This document shows, in pieces, positions 34,351 to 42,429 of a stretch of DNA of 52,049 nt. The notes beneath the pieces are model-generated. The model had not been told where the DNA came from and made no database searches. It worked only from the letters and a program-made list of their open reading frames with translations. The position numbers were made by a program, and so were the translations under genes. The stretch's first letter is position 1, and each line of letters opens with the position of its first letter. The stretch covers positions 1 through 52,049 of the forward strand of contig NZ_LGCL01000013.1 of assembly GCF_001306115.1 (NCBI RefSeq), given 5' to 3'. This DNA comes from Ornatilinea apprima. Its GTDB lineage: Bacteria; Chloroflexota; Anaerolineae; Anaerolineales; Anaerolineaceae.

Positions 34351-34352
34351 AA

Positions 34353-34440
34353 GCCACCGTGGGTTCGAATCCCACCCCCTGCGGGGGTGCTTCGCGACCC
34401 TCTCCGCTGAAAAGACTCTAGCAATAGGGTCTTTGTTTTT
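34353..34440 (+). repeat. Partial duplication of the tRNA-Ser 3' end and terminator
   Basis: The variable-arm end, T arm and acceptor 3' strand of tRNA-Ser (copy 1 at 34285-34315) plus its terminator are repeated here. The copy (34353-34406, terminator 34411-34440) differs by a 20-base GC-rich insertion between the T stem and the acceptor strand. It lacks the 5' half, so it is not a functional tRNA. Such 3'-end copies are typical remnants of integration or slippage at a tRNA gene. Confidence 0.85.
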
Positions 34441-34468
34441 AAGCCGCCTCACCACTCAAACCCAGCGC

Positions 34469-35314
34469 TTACCGCTCCTCCAAAAAGGCCCCTATCCGCG
34501 TGCCCATGCGCGGCAGCACATGTCCCACCCCCTGGCTCACCTCCACCTCGGCGTGCGGCAGCAGCGCCCGCAGGCGTGCCGCGCTCTTGCGGCTGTCCAG
34601 CATCACGTCTTTCTCGCCCATCCACAGCAGAACCGGCATGCTCAACCGCGCCAGTTCCTCATCGCTCAACAGCGGAACCACCTCCAGGCGCGCGTTGAAC
34701 TCGCGGTGAATCAGCTTGGTGTAGTCCATCACTTCGCGCGGCATGGGCTGGCCGCCGCCCACCATGCGCGCCATGCGCTCCAGCCCCCAATCGCCGCACA
34801 GCATCAGCGCCACCGCCAGCAGCAAAAATGAATTTTTCTGCGGGGCAATTCCCGAGGCGCTCAGCAGCGCCAGGCGGCTCACCTGCTGCGGGTGCGCTGC
34901 GGCGAATTTCATCCCCATCCACGCCCCCAGCGAAAGCCCGGCGACGGCCACCTGATCCAATCCCTCGGCCGCGAAAAGGTCTTCCAGCCATTCCACATAG
35001 GCCGGCGAGCTCAGGCTGGCGCGCCGCTCTTCGCTCTTGCCGGCCTCACCGGGGATGTCGGGGATCAGCACGCGCCAGGTGCGGCCCAATGTTTCCACCT
35101 CTCCCCGCCAGAAAGCAGCGTTGGAACCCGCGCCGTGCAGCAGCACCAGCGCGGGCGCGCTGGCCTGGCCGCATTCGATCAGAAACGTCTGACCGTGACG
35201 CGTCTCCACCCGGCGCATCTGGAAAGGTACCGGCCAGCCTTCCAAAACCGAGTCGTACACGCCCAGAATGGCCTGCCGCCCCGCCGCCGACTTGAACACG
35301 ATTTCATTCTTCAT
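34469..35314 (-). CDS. Alpha/beta-hydrolase
   Basis: 281-residue alpha/beta-hydrolase fold enzyme. The oxyanion region is HGAGSN (residues 60-65), the nucleophile elbow is GLSLGA with Ser128, the acid is in MGEKDVMLD, and the catalytic His is in GVGHVLPRMG near the C-terminus. The triad and length fit esterases or C-C hydrolases of the MhpC/BioH kind; the substrate is unknown. The ATG at 35314 follows GGAGGG. It lies 16 bases after the DUF4180 gene and is co-transcribed with it. Confidence 0.88.
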   Translation of the reverse strand: MKNEIVFKSAAGRQAILGVYDSVLEGWPVPFQMRRVETRHGQTFLIECGQASAPALVLLHGAGSNAAFWRGEVETLGRTWRVLIPDIPGEAGKSEERRASLSSPAYVEWLEDLFAAEGLDQVAVAGLSLGAWMGMKFAAAHPQQVSRLALLSASGIAPQKNSFLLLAVALMLCGDWGLERMARMVGGGQPMPREVMDYTKLIHREFNARLEVVPLLSDEELARLSMPVLLWMGEKDVMLDSRKSAARLRALLPHAEVEVSQGVGHVLPRMGTRIGAFLEER

Positions 35315-35330
35315 TTTTCCCTCCCTGCTG

Positions 35331-35690
35331 CTATTTGGCCAGCCACTCTCTGGCGGCTGTGGCATCTTGAAACACGCGAAACTGGCTGCCGCGGTTGGTC
35401 TCTTGCACCATTTCGCCAAAGCGCCCCTGGCTGGCGCGCTCTGCAGAAACGACCGCCGCCACCCGCATGCGGTAGTTGGAAAACTTCAGCAGCACCCCCC
35501 CGGCCAGTCCGCTGCGCAAATCAAAGAAAGCCTCCGGAAGGTTGCTCTCATGCACCAGAAGGCGCAGCGCGCGCAGCTCTCCGCACACGCCCACCCAGTC
35601 CAGGGCGTCATTTTCGCTGGTGATCAGCGCCTGGTGGGGCAGTAATTCCACCCATTGTATGAGACCGCGTTGGCCGACTTGATAATTCAT
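35331..35690 (-). CDS. DUF4180 domain protein
   Basis: 119-residue soluble protein matching DUF4180: ALITSENDALDWVGVCGE, LLVHESNLPEAFFDLRSGLAGGVLLKFSNYRMRVAAVV and a final FRVFQDATAAREWL helix. The family has no assigned function. The start at 35690 (MNYQVG) is chosen for its GAGGAGG site 6 bases upstream; a start at 35705 is in frame but lies on the ribosome site. First gene of a two-gene unit with the alpha/beta-hydrolase, under a promoter with a perfect palindrome. Confidence 0.85.
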   Translation of the reverse strand: MNYQVGQRGLIQWVELLPHQALITSENDALDWVGVCGELRALRLLVHESNLPEAFFDLRSGLAGGVLLKFSNYRMRVAAVVSAERASQGRFGEMVQETNRGSQFRVFQDATAAREWLAK

Positions 35691-35739
35691 GAATGTCCTC
35701 CTCAAAGATCAACTGTTGGTCAGTCGAAAATATGTTTTT

Positions 35740-35768
35740 ATTATACTATGTTATTTATAACATATCAA
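35740..35768 (-). promoter_or_regulatory. Promoter with a 16-bp palindromic operator
   Basis: On the minus strand TTGATA (-35) and TATAAT (-10, 35745-35740) are 17 bases apart. The spacer holds ATGTTATAAATAACAT (35748-35763), a 16-bp sequence with 7-bp perfect arms, placed exactly where a repressor would block RNA polymerase. Confidence 0.75.
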
Positions 35769-35850
35769 ATCTATTTTAAGCGCGTTCGTTCCCGCCGCCT
35801 GATTAGGATTAGAAAACTCTTATTTGCGCCGCCTTGCGTTTCCCTATATC

Positions 35851-35869
35851 CTGAATATTCAGATATAAT
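35851..35869 (+). promoter_or_regulatory. -10 box and adjacent palindrome before the thioredoxin-fusion gene
   Basis: A perfect 12-bp palindrome CTGAATATTCAG (35851-35862) abuts TATAAT (35864-35869). The -35 is unclear. The start codon is about 50 bases downstream. Confidence 0.5.
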
Positions 35870-35920
35870 TCTGTTTGAAAAACGCAAAACATACCGCACA
35901 CATTGAACCGTCAGGTGATT

Positions 35921-37429
35921 ATGATTCGCAAACAAACCATCATTCTGGCTTTGATCGCCATCGCGGCGGTCGCGGGGCTGTCGTTTTTTTCAACCCCGGC
36001 CCAGTCAGACGCCACCATTTCCCCACAGGGGGCGGTTACACCCACCCCAACCATTAACCCGTTGGACTACGTCTGCTCAACGCAGACCGCCGGAGGGTTG
36101 GAAATCTGCGCCGAGCCGGCTGAGGGTCTCTCTTCGCCAGGCCTGCCCCTGCCCAACAGCCTCAACAATTCCACCGGAAAAATTCAAATTTACTTCTTCT
36201 GGGGTGATGGCTGCCCGCACTGCGCTGAAGAAGAGCAATACCTGGCCGAGGCGTTGAACCGCCTGCCCATCAGCGTTCACTCCTTTGAAACCTGGTATAA
36301 CAACGACAATAAAGTCCTTTACGAACGCATGGCCGAGGCCTACGGCTTTGAGGCCAATTATGTGCCGGCCACCTTTATAGGCGACCAGTACTGGATTGGC
36401 TTCAGCGAACAGATTCAGGCCGAAATTGAGCAAAAACTGCAGTCGTACACCGCCGACCCGGCGAAAGCCCCCGACGCCGCCAGCGGCATCTTGATTCGCA
36501 ACAGCAGCACTTTCGCCCCCGATCCCAATTATAGCGGTCCCATCGAAAAACCCGTCCAGGGGCAAGCCAACACCCTCACCCTGCCGGTTCTCGGCACGGT
36601 TAACCTGGCGGAGCAGTCGATTGTGGCGAGCACCGCCTTAATCGCCCTGGTGGACGGGGTGAACCCCTGCTCGGTGTGGGTGCTCAGCGTGCTGCTGGCG
36701 CTCACCCTGCACACCGGCTCGCGTAAAAAAGTCCTCATCATTGGCCTGACCTTTATCACCGTTACCGCCGCCATCTATGCCATCTTCATCGCCGGGGTCT
36801 TTACCATTCTGAGCTTTGTCAGCTTCATCCAATGGATTCAGATTCTCATCGCGACCATGGCCATGTTCTTTGCCCTGGTCAACATCAAAGATTACTTCTG
36901 GTATAAAGAAGGACTTTCTTTCACCATCGCTGAAAGTGATAAGCCCGGCATTTACAAAGGTATGCGCCGCGTGCTCAACGCTGGCCAGAGTATTTGGGCG
37001 TTGATCGGCGCCACCATTGTGCTGGCGGCGGGCGTCTCTCTGGTGGAATTTTCCTGCACTGCGGGCTTCCCGGTGCTTTGGTCGAACCTGCTGGTTTCGC
37101 AAAACGTGCCCCACTCCGAATTTATCTGGCTGATCTTGCTCTATATGCTGATCTACCAGTTGGACGAACTGGTCTTTTTTGGCGTGGCGGTGGTTACCCT
37201 GCGCGCCACAAAAATTGAAGAAAAGCACGGCCGCATACTTAAGTTATTCAGCGGTTTGTTGATGCTCTCCCTTTCGGTGGTGATGGTGATCAACCCCGAA
37301 TTGATGAACGACCTCGCCAACGCCCTGATCATTTTCGGGTCGGTGATTGGCGCGACCATTCTCATCACCCTGCTCCACCAACAGGTGCTGCCCAAACTGG
37401 GCATCAGCATTGGCAATGAACTGAAATAA
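35921..37429 (+). CDS. Secreted thioredoxin domain fused to a DsbD/CcdA-like membrane domain
   Basis: 502-residue protein. An N-terminal hydrophobic segment (IILALIAIAAVAGLSFF) exports a thioredoxin-like domain with the active site GCPHC (Cys98, Cys101) and its cis-Pro in VPATFIGDQYW. A membrane domain with about six to seven helices follows from about 220. It holds DGVNPCSVW and FSCTAGFP, a pair of cysteine/proline motifs resembling the DsbD/CcdA electron-transfer core. The order thioredoxin first, membrane core second is the reverse of the usual C-terminal thioredoxin in DsbD. It could move reducing power across the membrane. The ATG at 35921 is preferred over the upstream TTG. Confidence 0.85.
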   Translation: MIRKQTIILALIAIAAVAGLSFFSTPAQSDATISPQGAVTPTPTINPLDYVCSTQTAGGLEICAEPAEGLSSPGLPLPNSLNNSTGKIQIYFFWGDGCPHCAEEEQYLAEALNRLPISVHSFETWYNNDNKVLYERMAEAYGFEANYVPATFIGDQYWIGFSEQIQAEIEQKLQSYTADPAKAPDAASGILIRNSSTFAPDPNYSGPIEKPVQGQANTLTLPVLGTVNLAEQSIVASTALIALVDGVNPCSVWVLSVLLALTLHTGSRKKVLIIGLTFITVTAAIYAIFIAGVFTILSFVSFIQWIQILIATMAMFFALVNIKDYFWYKEGLSFTIAESDKPGIYKGMRRVLNAGQSIWALIGATIVLAAGVSLVEFSCTAGFPVLWSNLLVSQNVPHSEFIWLILLYMLIYQLDELVFFGVAVVTLRATKIEEKHGRILKLFSGLLMLSLSVVMVINPELMNDLANALIIFGSVIGATILITLLHQQVLPKLGISIGNELK

Positions 37430-37641
37430 GCCCACCAACTTTACTCTACAAACACAACCGGCTTTCATCACGAAGCCGGTTGTCTATTTTTATTCGTTGT
37501 TTTCTCGGCTACAATGTTTCCATAATCAGATCACCAACGCGGATAACAGCATGCCCGCTGCCAACGCTGCGAAGCGAGCCAACCTTAAGCAGTATAATCT
37601 GCAATGGAACACCCACCCCTCACAATCATTGGAGAAAAGGC

Positions 37642-38271
37642 ATGCCAACCCTGGAAGAACTCATCCAATGCGGTTTGTCTCCCGCTCAAATTGGCCAACA
37701 AGCCCTGCAAGACGAGACCCTGCTGCGCGAGCTGTTCGGCGGGATTGCCCCGCAAAAACAAAAGAAAGAAGTGCGAGAGACCTGCTCGCAGGCGTTACTC
37801 TTTTTAAGCCAGCAGCACCCCCAAACCCTGCTGCCGCATTGGGGACAGTTCTCCGCACTGCTGCCCAGCGGCAACGGTTTTTCGCAATATGTGGCCGTGC
37901 ACGCTCTGGCCAATTTGTCTGCCGCGGACCAGGGCGAGTGCATGCAAGCGGACCTGGACGCGTTTCTGGCGCTGCTCGACAGCCCCAGCGTGATGGTGGC
38001 CGGGCACACCGCCGCCGCGGCCGGGCAGATCGCCGCCGCATGTCCCACCTTGCAAGCGACCATCACCGAGCGCCTGCTCAAGACCAGCACTCCCGGGCGG
38101 GACGCCGAACGCGCAGCCTTGATCGTTTCTTACGTTCTGGACGCCTTTGACCTTTATATTGAAGTCAGCCCGCAGCGCGAGCGCATGGTAGGGCTGGCTT
38201 TCAGCCAAATCGACTGCGCCAGTCCCAAAACGCGCAAACGCGCCAAACAATTCCTGGATCGCTGGGGTTAA
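37642..38271 (+). CDS. HEAT-repeat-like protein of unknown function
   Basis: 209-residue soluble, all-helical protein. Repeated segments of about 35-40 residues (QYVAVHALANLSAADQ, VMVAGHTAAAAGQIAAACP, ERAALIVSYVLDAFD) resemble HEAT/ARM repeats used for protein binding. No catalytic motif is visible. The ATG at 37642 is 8 bases after GGAGAAAA; in-frame extensions upstream have no ribosome site. It is convergent with the acyltransferase gene, and the stop codons share bases 38268-38271. Confidence 0.65.
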   Translation: MPTLEELIQCGLSPAQIGQQALQDETLLRELFGGIAPQKQKKEVRETCSQALLFLSQQHPQTLLPHWGQFSALLPSGNGFSQYVAVHALANLSAADQGECMQADLDAFLALLDSPSVMVAGHTAAAAGQIAAACPTLQATITERLLKTSTPGRDAERAALIVSYVLDAFDLYIEVSPQRERMVGLAFSQIDCASPKTRKRAKQFLDRWG

Positions 38272-38981
38272 GCAGCCCGCCATGCCCTGGCCGGGGTTTT
38301 TGCAGCCTCAGCCGCGCGCAATTCACTCTCATATGCGAGCTGGTTGATGCGCTGCATGATCAAATCGGCCACCTCGCGCACGCGCGCGCGGTCTTCCACG
38401 CTGCCCTCAAAAAACATGGGCTCGCCCACCGTGATCGCATACGGGCCGCTCAGGTACCAGGTGCCGGTCTCTTCACGCCCGTCCACCATCGTTTTGGTCA
38501 GCCATACGCGCTGGCGGTCAATGGATATTCCTACCGGCACCACCGGCGCGCCGCTGGCCAGCGCCAGGCGCGCCACACCGGTGTGGGCGCGGTGAGATCC
38601 CCCTTTCAGGGGGCTTCCCCCTTTCAGGGGGCTTATAGCGCCTTCAGGGAAAATGCCCACCGTCTGCCCGTCGTTCAGTCGCCGTAAGGCCTCTTCCAGG
38701 CAGGCCTTGCCGTTGCTGTGCTGCACGGTGATGTGCCCGCCCCAGCGCAGGCCGGTACCCAGCAGCGGCACTTTGAACAGCGTCTCGCTGATTAAGATAC
38801 TCACCGGCTCACGGGTGAGGGTGGTCATCATCACCGGGTCTACGGTGGAGGGGTGGTTGGCTGCCAGGATTTTTGCGCCATCAGCCAAGGGCGCGCGCAT
38901 TTCAATATTGGGATGGAAAGCCAATTGGGCATACTGCTTGGCAAGGATTCGTCCGCTCTGATACCATAAACTGCTGAACAT
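38268..38981 (-). CDS. 1-acyl-sn-glycerol-3-phosphate acyltransferase (PlsC-like)
   Basis: 237-residue membrane-associated acyltransferase of phospholipid synthesis. The catalytic motif HPSTVD contains His43 and Asp48 (H-X4-D), and FPEGAIS is the substrate-binding motif. Directly after it, an 18-bp unit is present twice in tandem (38599-38634), giving SPLKGGSPLKGG; family members have no such duplication there. It stays in frame and may be tolerated in a loop. The final Ala-rich tail is unremarkable. Start at 38981. Confidence 0.88.
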   Translation of the reverse strand: MFSSLWYQSGRILAKQYAQLAFHPNIEMRAPLADGAKILAANHPSTVDPVMMTTLTREPVSILISETLFKVPLLGTGLRWGGHITVQHSNGKACLEEALRRLNDGQTVGIFPEGAISPLKGGSPLKGGSHRAHTGVARLALASGAPVVPVGISIDRQRVWLTKTMVDGREETGTWYLSGPYAITVGEPMFFEGSVEDRARVREVADLIMQRINQLAYESELRAAEAAKTPARAWRAA

Positions 38982-39163
38982 GCTTGATCTCCTGAAAACT
39001 GAGGTTTTGAATTAGGTTTTACCGTCTCAGCATAAAGAGTCAGGGGGTGGAGCGGCATCCGCCGGAGGGTGGAGTGTAGGGGTTGAAAAGCGCCGCCAGA
39101 CCGGTTGAGCCAGGCGCGATTTATGCGATAATAAAGACAATCGAAATCAAAACCGGAGAAACA

Positions 39164-39949
39164 ATGAATCCAACCCTGGACGTCCTCTATCAGCGCCGAT
39201 CCGTGCGCAGCTATCGTGACGAGCCGCTGGCCGCAGAGCACCGTGAAGCCATCTTGCAGGCCGCCTTCCGCGCCCCCACGGCCGGCAATATGATGCTTTA
39301 TTCGATCATCGAAGTGGAAGACCAGGTCCTCAAAGACCGCCTGGCCGAAACTTGCGACCACCAGCCCTTCATCGCCCGCGCGCCGTGGGTGCTGGTGTTT
39401 TTAGCCGACTACCAGCGCTGGATGGACGCCTTTGCGTACACGGCTGCGCCGCAGCGCGCCGCCGAGCTGGGCCTGCCGCAGCGCGCGCCGCAAGAGGGCG
39501 ACTTGCTGCTGGCGATGAGCGACACAATCATCGCCGCGCAGAACGCCGTCGTCGCCGCCGAATCGCTGGGGGTGGGCTCATGCTATATCGGTGATATTCT
39601 GGAACAGTACGAAGTTCACCGCCAGTTGTTCAACCTGCCGCGCTACGCCCTGCCGGTGTGCATGCTGTGCTTTGGCTACCCCAAACGCGAGGATCCGCCC
39701 GCCCTTTCGCCGCGCTTTCCGGCTGAATACATCCTGCACCGCGATCAATACCATCGCCTGGAGCCGCAAGACGTGCAGGCCATGACCGCGCCCATCGAAG
39801 AGCGCTATCATGCCAATGGCAATTACATCGCCGGGGCGCAGAACCTGCCGCAGCATGTGTACCTGCGAAAATTTACCGCCGATTTTTCGGTGGAGATGAG
39901 CCGTTCGGCGCGCGCCATGCTCCGCGCCTGGTGCGGAGAAGAAGAGTAA
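39164..39949 (+). CDS. Nitroreductase-family protein
   Basis: 261-residue FMN-dependent oxidoreductase of the nitroreductase superfamily (NfsA-like branch). The FMN-binding start QRRSVRSYRDEPL and APTAGNM loop are present, and GVGSCYIGDI with VCMLCFGYPKRE form the second FMN contact. It should use NAD(P)H to reduce quinones, nitro compounds or flavin; the substrate is unknown. GGAGAA precedes the ATG at 39164. The PNPOx-like gene follows after 42 bases. Confidence 0.9.
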   Translation: MNPTLDVLYQRRSVRSYRDEPLAAEHREAILQAAFRAPTAGNMMLYSIIEVEDQVLKDRLAETCDHQPFIARAPWVLVFLADYQRWMDAFAYTAAPQRAAELGLPQRAPQEGDLLLAMSDTIIAAQNAVVAAESLGVGSCYIGDILEQYEVHRQLFNLPRYALPVCMLCFGYPKREDPPALSPRFPAEYILHRDQYHRLEPQDVQAMTAPIEERYHANGNYIAGAQNLPQHVYLRKFTADFSVEMSRSARAMLRAWCGEEE

Positions 39950-39991
39950 TCCATATCCGTGCATTGGCTTTCACTTCAGGAGGTTAACCGC

Positions 39992-40510
39992 ATGAATGCC
40001 AAATCTGATTCTCGCAAAGCATCCCGCCCGCTGATGCCGAAAGATTACGGCGTGCCGCAGGGTGAAGATACCCTGCTGCCGTGGGAGACTGTGGAAGAGC
40101 AGCTCCAGAAAGAACGCATCTTCTGGGTGTGCACCGTGCGCCCCGATGGCCGCCCGCACACCGTTCCGCTGTGGGGCGCGTGGTTCAACGAACGCTTTTA
40201 CTTTGACGGCAGCCCCGAAACGCGCCATGTGCGCAATCTGATGGCCAACCCGGCCGTCTCGGTGCACCTAGAGAGCGGCGAAGAAGTGGTGATTATTGAA
40301 GGAACCGGCCGCGCGGTGGGTAAACCACCCCGCGAGCTGGCCCTGGGACTGTATGAAATTTACCGCGGCAAGTATGCCGGCTGGCCCGGTTACGAGCCTA
40401 CCCCCGAGATGTGGGATGAAGGCGGGTTATATGAAATTGTTCCCCAGCGCGTGCTGGCCTGGCGCAATTTTCCCAGCGACGCCACTCGCTGGGTATTTGA
40501 AAGCGAGTAA
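39992..40510 (+). CDS. Pyridoxamine 5'-phosphate oxidase-like flavin protein
   Basis: 172-residue split-barrel protein of the PNPOx/F420 family. The barrel strands RIFWVCTVRPDGRPHTVPLWGAW and RFYFDGSPETRHVRNLMANPAVSVHLESG give the typical cofactor-binding core. Such proteins bind FMN, F420 or heme; the exact cofactor and substrate cannot be read here. AGGAGGT lies 7 bases before the ATG. It follows the nitroreductase gene and is probably co-transcribed; a GC-rich hairpin is at 40546-40565 after it. Confidence 0.88.
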   Translation: MNAKSDSRKASRPLMPKDYGVPQGEDTLLPWETVEEQLQKERIFWVCTVRPDGRPHTVPLWGAWFNERFYFDGSPETRHVRNLMANPAVSVHLESGEEVVIIEGTGRAVGKPPRELALGLYEIYRGKYAGWPGYEPTPEMWDEGGLYEIVPQRVLAWRNFPSDATRWVFESE

Positions 40511-40577
40511 GGGCTGGAGGATCGTGCTGGACAATCGAAGAATATCCGGGCGGAAGCCCGCCCGGTGATAAAAAGCG

Positions 40578-41030
40578 ATGGATGAGACACACTGGTTGAT
40601 TGAACCGGCGAACTGGCGCGACCTGCCAGCCCTGCAGCGGCTGGAGCGGGTATGTTTTGACGTGGACGCCTGGTCGCTTTTAGACCTGGCCGGGGTGCTG
40701 TCGCTGCCAGATTATACCCATTTCAAAGCCAGCATAGACGGCCGCCTGGCGGGTTTTGTTGCCGCCGAACAGCGCCGCGAAGAAACCAAAGCCTGGATCA
40801 TTACCATTGGCGTGTTCCCCGAATACCGCCGGCTGGGCATCGCCCGTGCCCTGCTGAACGAGATCGAAGCGCGCATTCATCTGCCAGTGGTGCGCCTGTG
40901 CGTGCGGCGCTCAAACCTGGCCGCCCAACACCTTTACGAAAGCAGCGGTTACCGCGCCATCGACATCTGGCGGCACTATTATCACAGCGGTGAAGACGCC
41001 CAGGTCTACGAGAAAATTCTCCACACTTAA
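40578..41030 (+). CDS. GNAT-family N-acetyltransferase (RimI-like)
   Basis: 150-residue acetyltransferase. The acetyl-CoA-binding motif A is in ITIGVFPEYRRLGIARALLNEIE, and motif B in LCVRRSNLAAQHLYESSGYRAI, as in RimI. The final VYEKIL strand is conventional. It would acetylate a protein N-terminus or a small amine; the substrate is unknown. No strong ribosome site precedes the ATG at 40578. It ends one base before the convergent SGNH hydrolase gene. Confidence 0.9.
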   Translation: MDETHWLIEPANWRDLPALQRLERVCFDVDAWSLLDLAGVLSLPDYTHFKASIDGRLAGFVAAEQRREETKAWIITIGVFPEYRRLGIARALLNEIEARIHLPVVRLCVRRSNLAAQHLYESSGYRAIDIWRHYYHSGEDAQVYEKILHT

Positions 41031-41031
41031 T

Positions 41032-41736
41032 TCATTCATCCAAACCGCCCAGCGCCGCCCGCGCTTCAGGCAGAATCAAATCCACCCGGGCGCGGTACTG
41101 CTCCCCGGAGGGATGCAGTCCGTCGGGCGCGCTGTAATCTTCGCGCTCACTCATCTGTAGCGAGAGCGGGGTTACATCCACATACCGCGTTCCGGCGCGC
41201 TGCGCCTCTTCCTGGCATACCTGGTTAAAGCGCGCCACCTCAACCGGAACGCGCTGCGCGGCAAACTGCGCCCCCGCCGGGCTGGCGGACCAATCGGGGA
41301 TGGACAAAACGATCACGCGCGCCGCATCGCCGCCGGCCAGTATCACCGCCCGCTCGATCAGCGCGCGCAAATTGGCGCGGTACGCGTCAATCGACAGGCT
41401 GTTGAACTGGTCATTCACCCCCACCATCACCGTCACCAGGTCGTAAGTCCCCTGCGGATCGGCTTCTTGCAGCGCGGAAAGCAGCGCCTCCGAGGTCCAG
41501 CCAGTGCGCGCGATGACCCGCAGCTCACCCACCGCTATATCTTCCGCTTCCAACGCGCGCGAAAGCTGCGCGGGCCAGCTTTGTTCAGCCGGCAGCCCTT
41601 CGCCCACCGTGTACGAATCGCCCAGCGCCAGCAGCCGCGCGGCATCATCATCGGGCGGGGTTGGCGCGGCACAGGCAGACAGCAAGGCCGCCATCAAAAG
41701 CACCCCAAAGAGTCGCAAATAACCTGGCTTCATCAC
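41032..41736 (-). CDS. SGNH/GDSL-family lipoprotein hydrolase
   Basis: 234-residue exported esterase-like enzyme. The signal peptide ends in the lipobox LLSAC (Cys22), so it should be anchored to the membrane by lipid. Block I is LALGDSYTVG with Ser41, block III is VGVNDQFNS with Asn, and block V is APDGLHPSG with the Asp and His. It hydrolyses ester bonds outside the cytoplasmic membrane; the substrate is unknown. It starts with two Met codons, and either could be used. Confidence 0.9.
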   Translation of the reverse strand: MMKPGYLRLFGVLLMAALLSACAAPTPPDDDAARLLALGDSYTVGEGLPAEQSWPAQLSRALEAEDIAVGELRVIARTGWTSEALLSALQEADPQGTYDLVTVMVGVNDQFNSLSIDAYRANLRALIERAVILAGGDAARVIVLSIPDWSASPAGAQFAAQRVPVEVARFNQVCQEEAQRAGTRYVDVTPLSLQMSEREDYSAPDGLHPSGEQYRARVDLILPEARAALGGLDE

Positions 41737-41822
41737 GTCCTTATTAGGGAAGCGCTCCCCATTCTTACTGAGGACCGCTGAATCTCAATGCCGGGATCTT
41801 TCCCCGAAAATCGGATAAAGGC

Positions 41823-42221
41823 TTAAAACAGACCGATCACCCAATAACTGAGCAGCGCGGTAACGCCGGTCAGCACGGTGCCCCAGGCGATATCCACCAC
41901 GGCGAGCAGCGCCGGCCAGTCTTTCAGCGTGGCCAGGTTGGTGAGGTCGTACGTCATGTAAGCCATAAACCCAAAAATGCAGCCATTCAGCAGAACGGCC
42001 TGCCAGCTTCCTTGCGCCAGCGCGGGATACAACACAAAGTAAGACAGCCCGACCAGGTAAAACAAATAAAACAACCCGGCCGCCAGCCAGTTGGTCCGCG
42101 GGGCCAGCAAAAAGCCAATCTGGTTGCGGTAGAAAGTGCGGGCCACCAACCCAAGCCAAAGAATATCAACAGCGAAAAAGGAAACCAGGGTGATGAGGAA
42201 ATTGCGCAGCAAGATGAGCAT
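41823..42221 (-). CDS. DUF2177 family membrane protein
   Basis: 132-residue protein with four transmembrane segments. DUF2177 marks are present: FFAVDILWLGLVARTFYRNQIGFLL in the first half and GCIFGFMAYMTYDLTNLATLKDWP in the second. Function is unknown. The ATG at 42221 has GGGAGG seven bases upstream, which decides the start over the in-frame codon at 42278. Confidence 0.9.
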   Translation of the reverse strand: MLILLRNFLITLVSFFAVDILWLGLVARTFYRNQIGFLLAPRTNWLAAGLFYLFYLVGLSYFVLYPALAQGSWQAVLLNGCIFGFMAYMTYDLTNLATLKDWPALLAVVDIAWGTVLTGVTALLSYWVIGLF

Positions 42222-42391
42222 AACAGACCTCCCAAGCCGATTCAGGTAACAAGAAAACGCCAGGCGCGCGCTTTTCACCGCGCTTCTCCTTTCATTTTAT
42301 GCGCTTCGCGATGTATTCTTCCACCCTCCGTATATCCTTTGCAATGGTATTAAGGCGCGCTTACCTCCGGCAGAATTTTTTGAATCCGTCT

Positions 42392-42397
42392 ATAATC
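42392..42397 (+). promoter_or_regulatory. -10 box of the prolyl-tRNA editing gene
   Basis: TATAAT lies 32 bases before the ATG at 42430, with GGAGAA between them as the ribosome site. Confidence 0.45.
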
Positions 42398-42429
42398 GAG
42401 GGAAATTCGCGGCGGAGAAGAATGATTTT

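Noticed and set aside
33773..34424. Two minus-strand open frames across tRNA-Ser giving GGIRTH and RVGFEPT-like peptides
   Set aside because: These are translations of the tRNA-Ser gene and its duplicated 3' end. The RVGFEPT/SSTLA type of peptide is a known spurious product of tRNA-Ser antisense frames.
35903..35920. Upstream TTG start for the thioredoxin-membrane fusion
   Set aside because: It would put six extra residues before a normal signal-like start, with no ribosome site; ATG 35921 gives MIRK before the hydrophobic segment.
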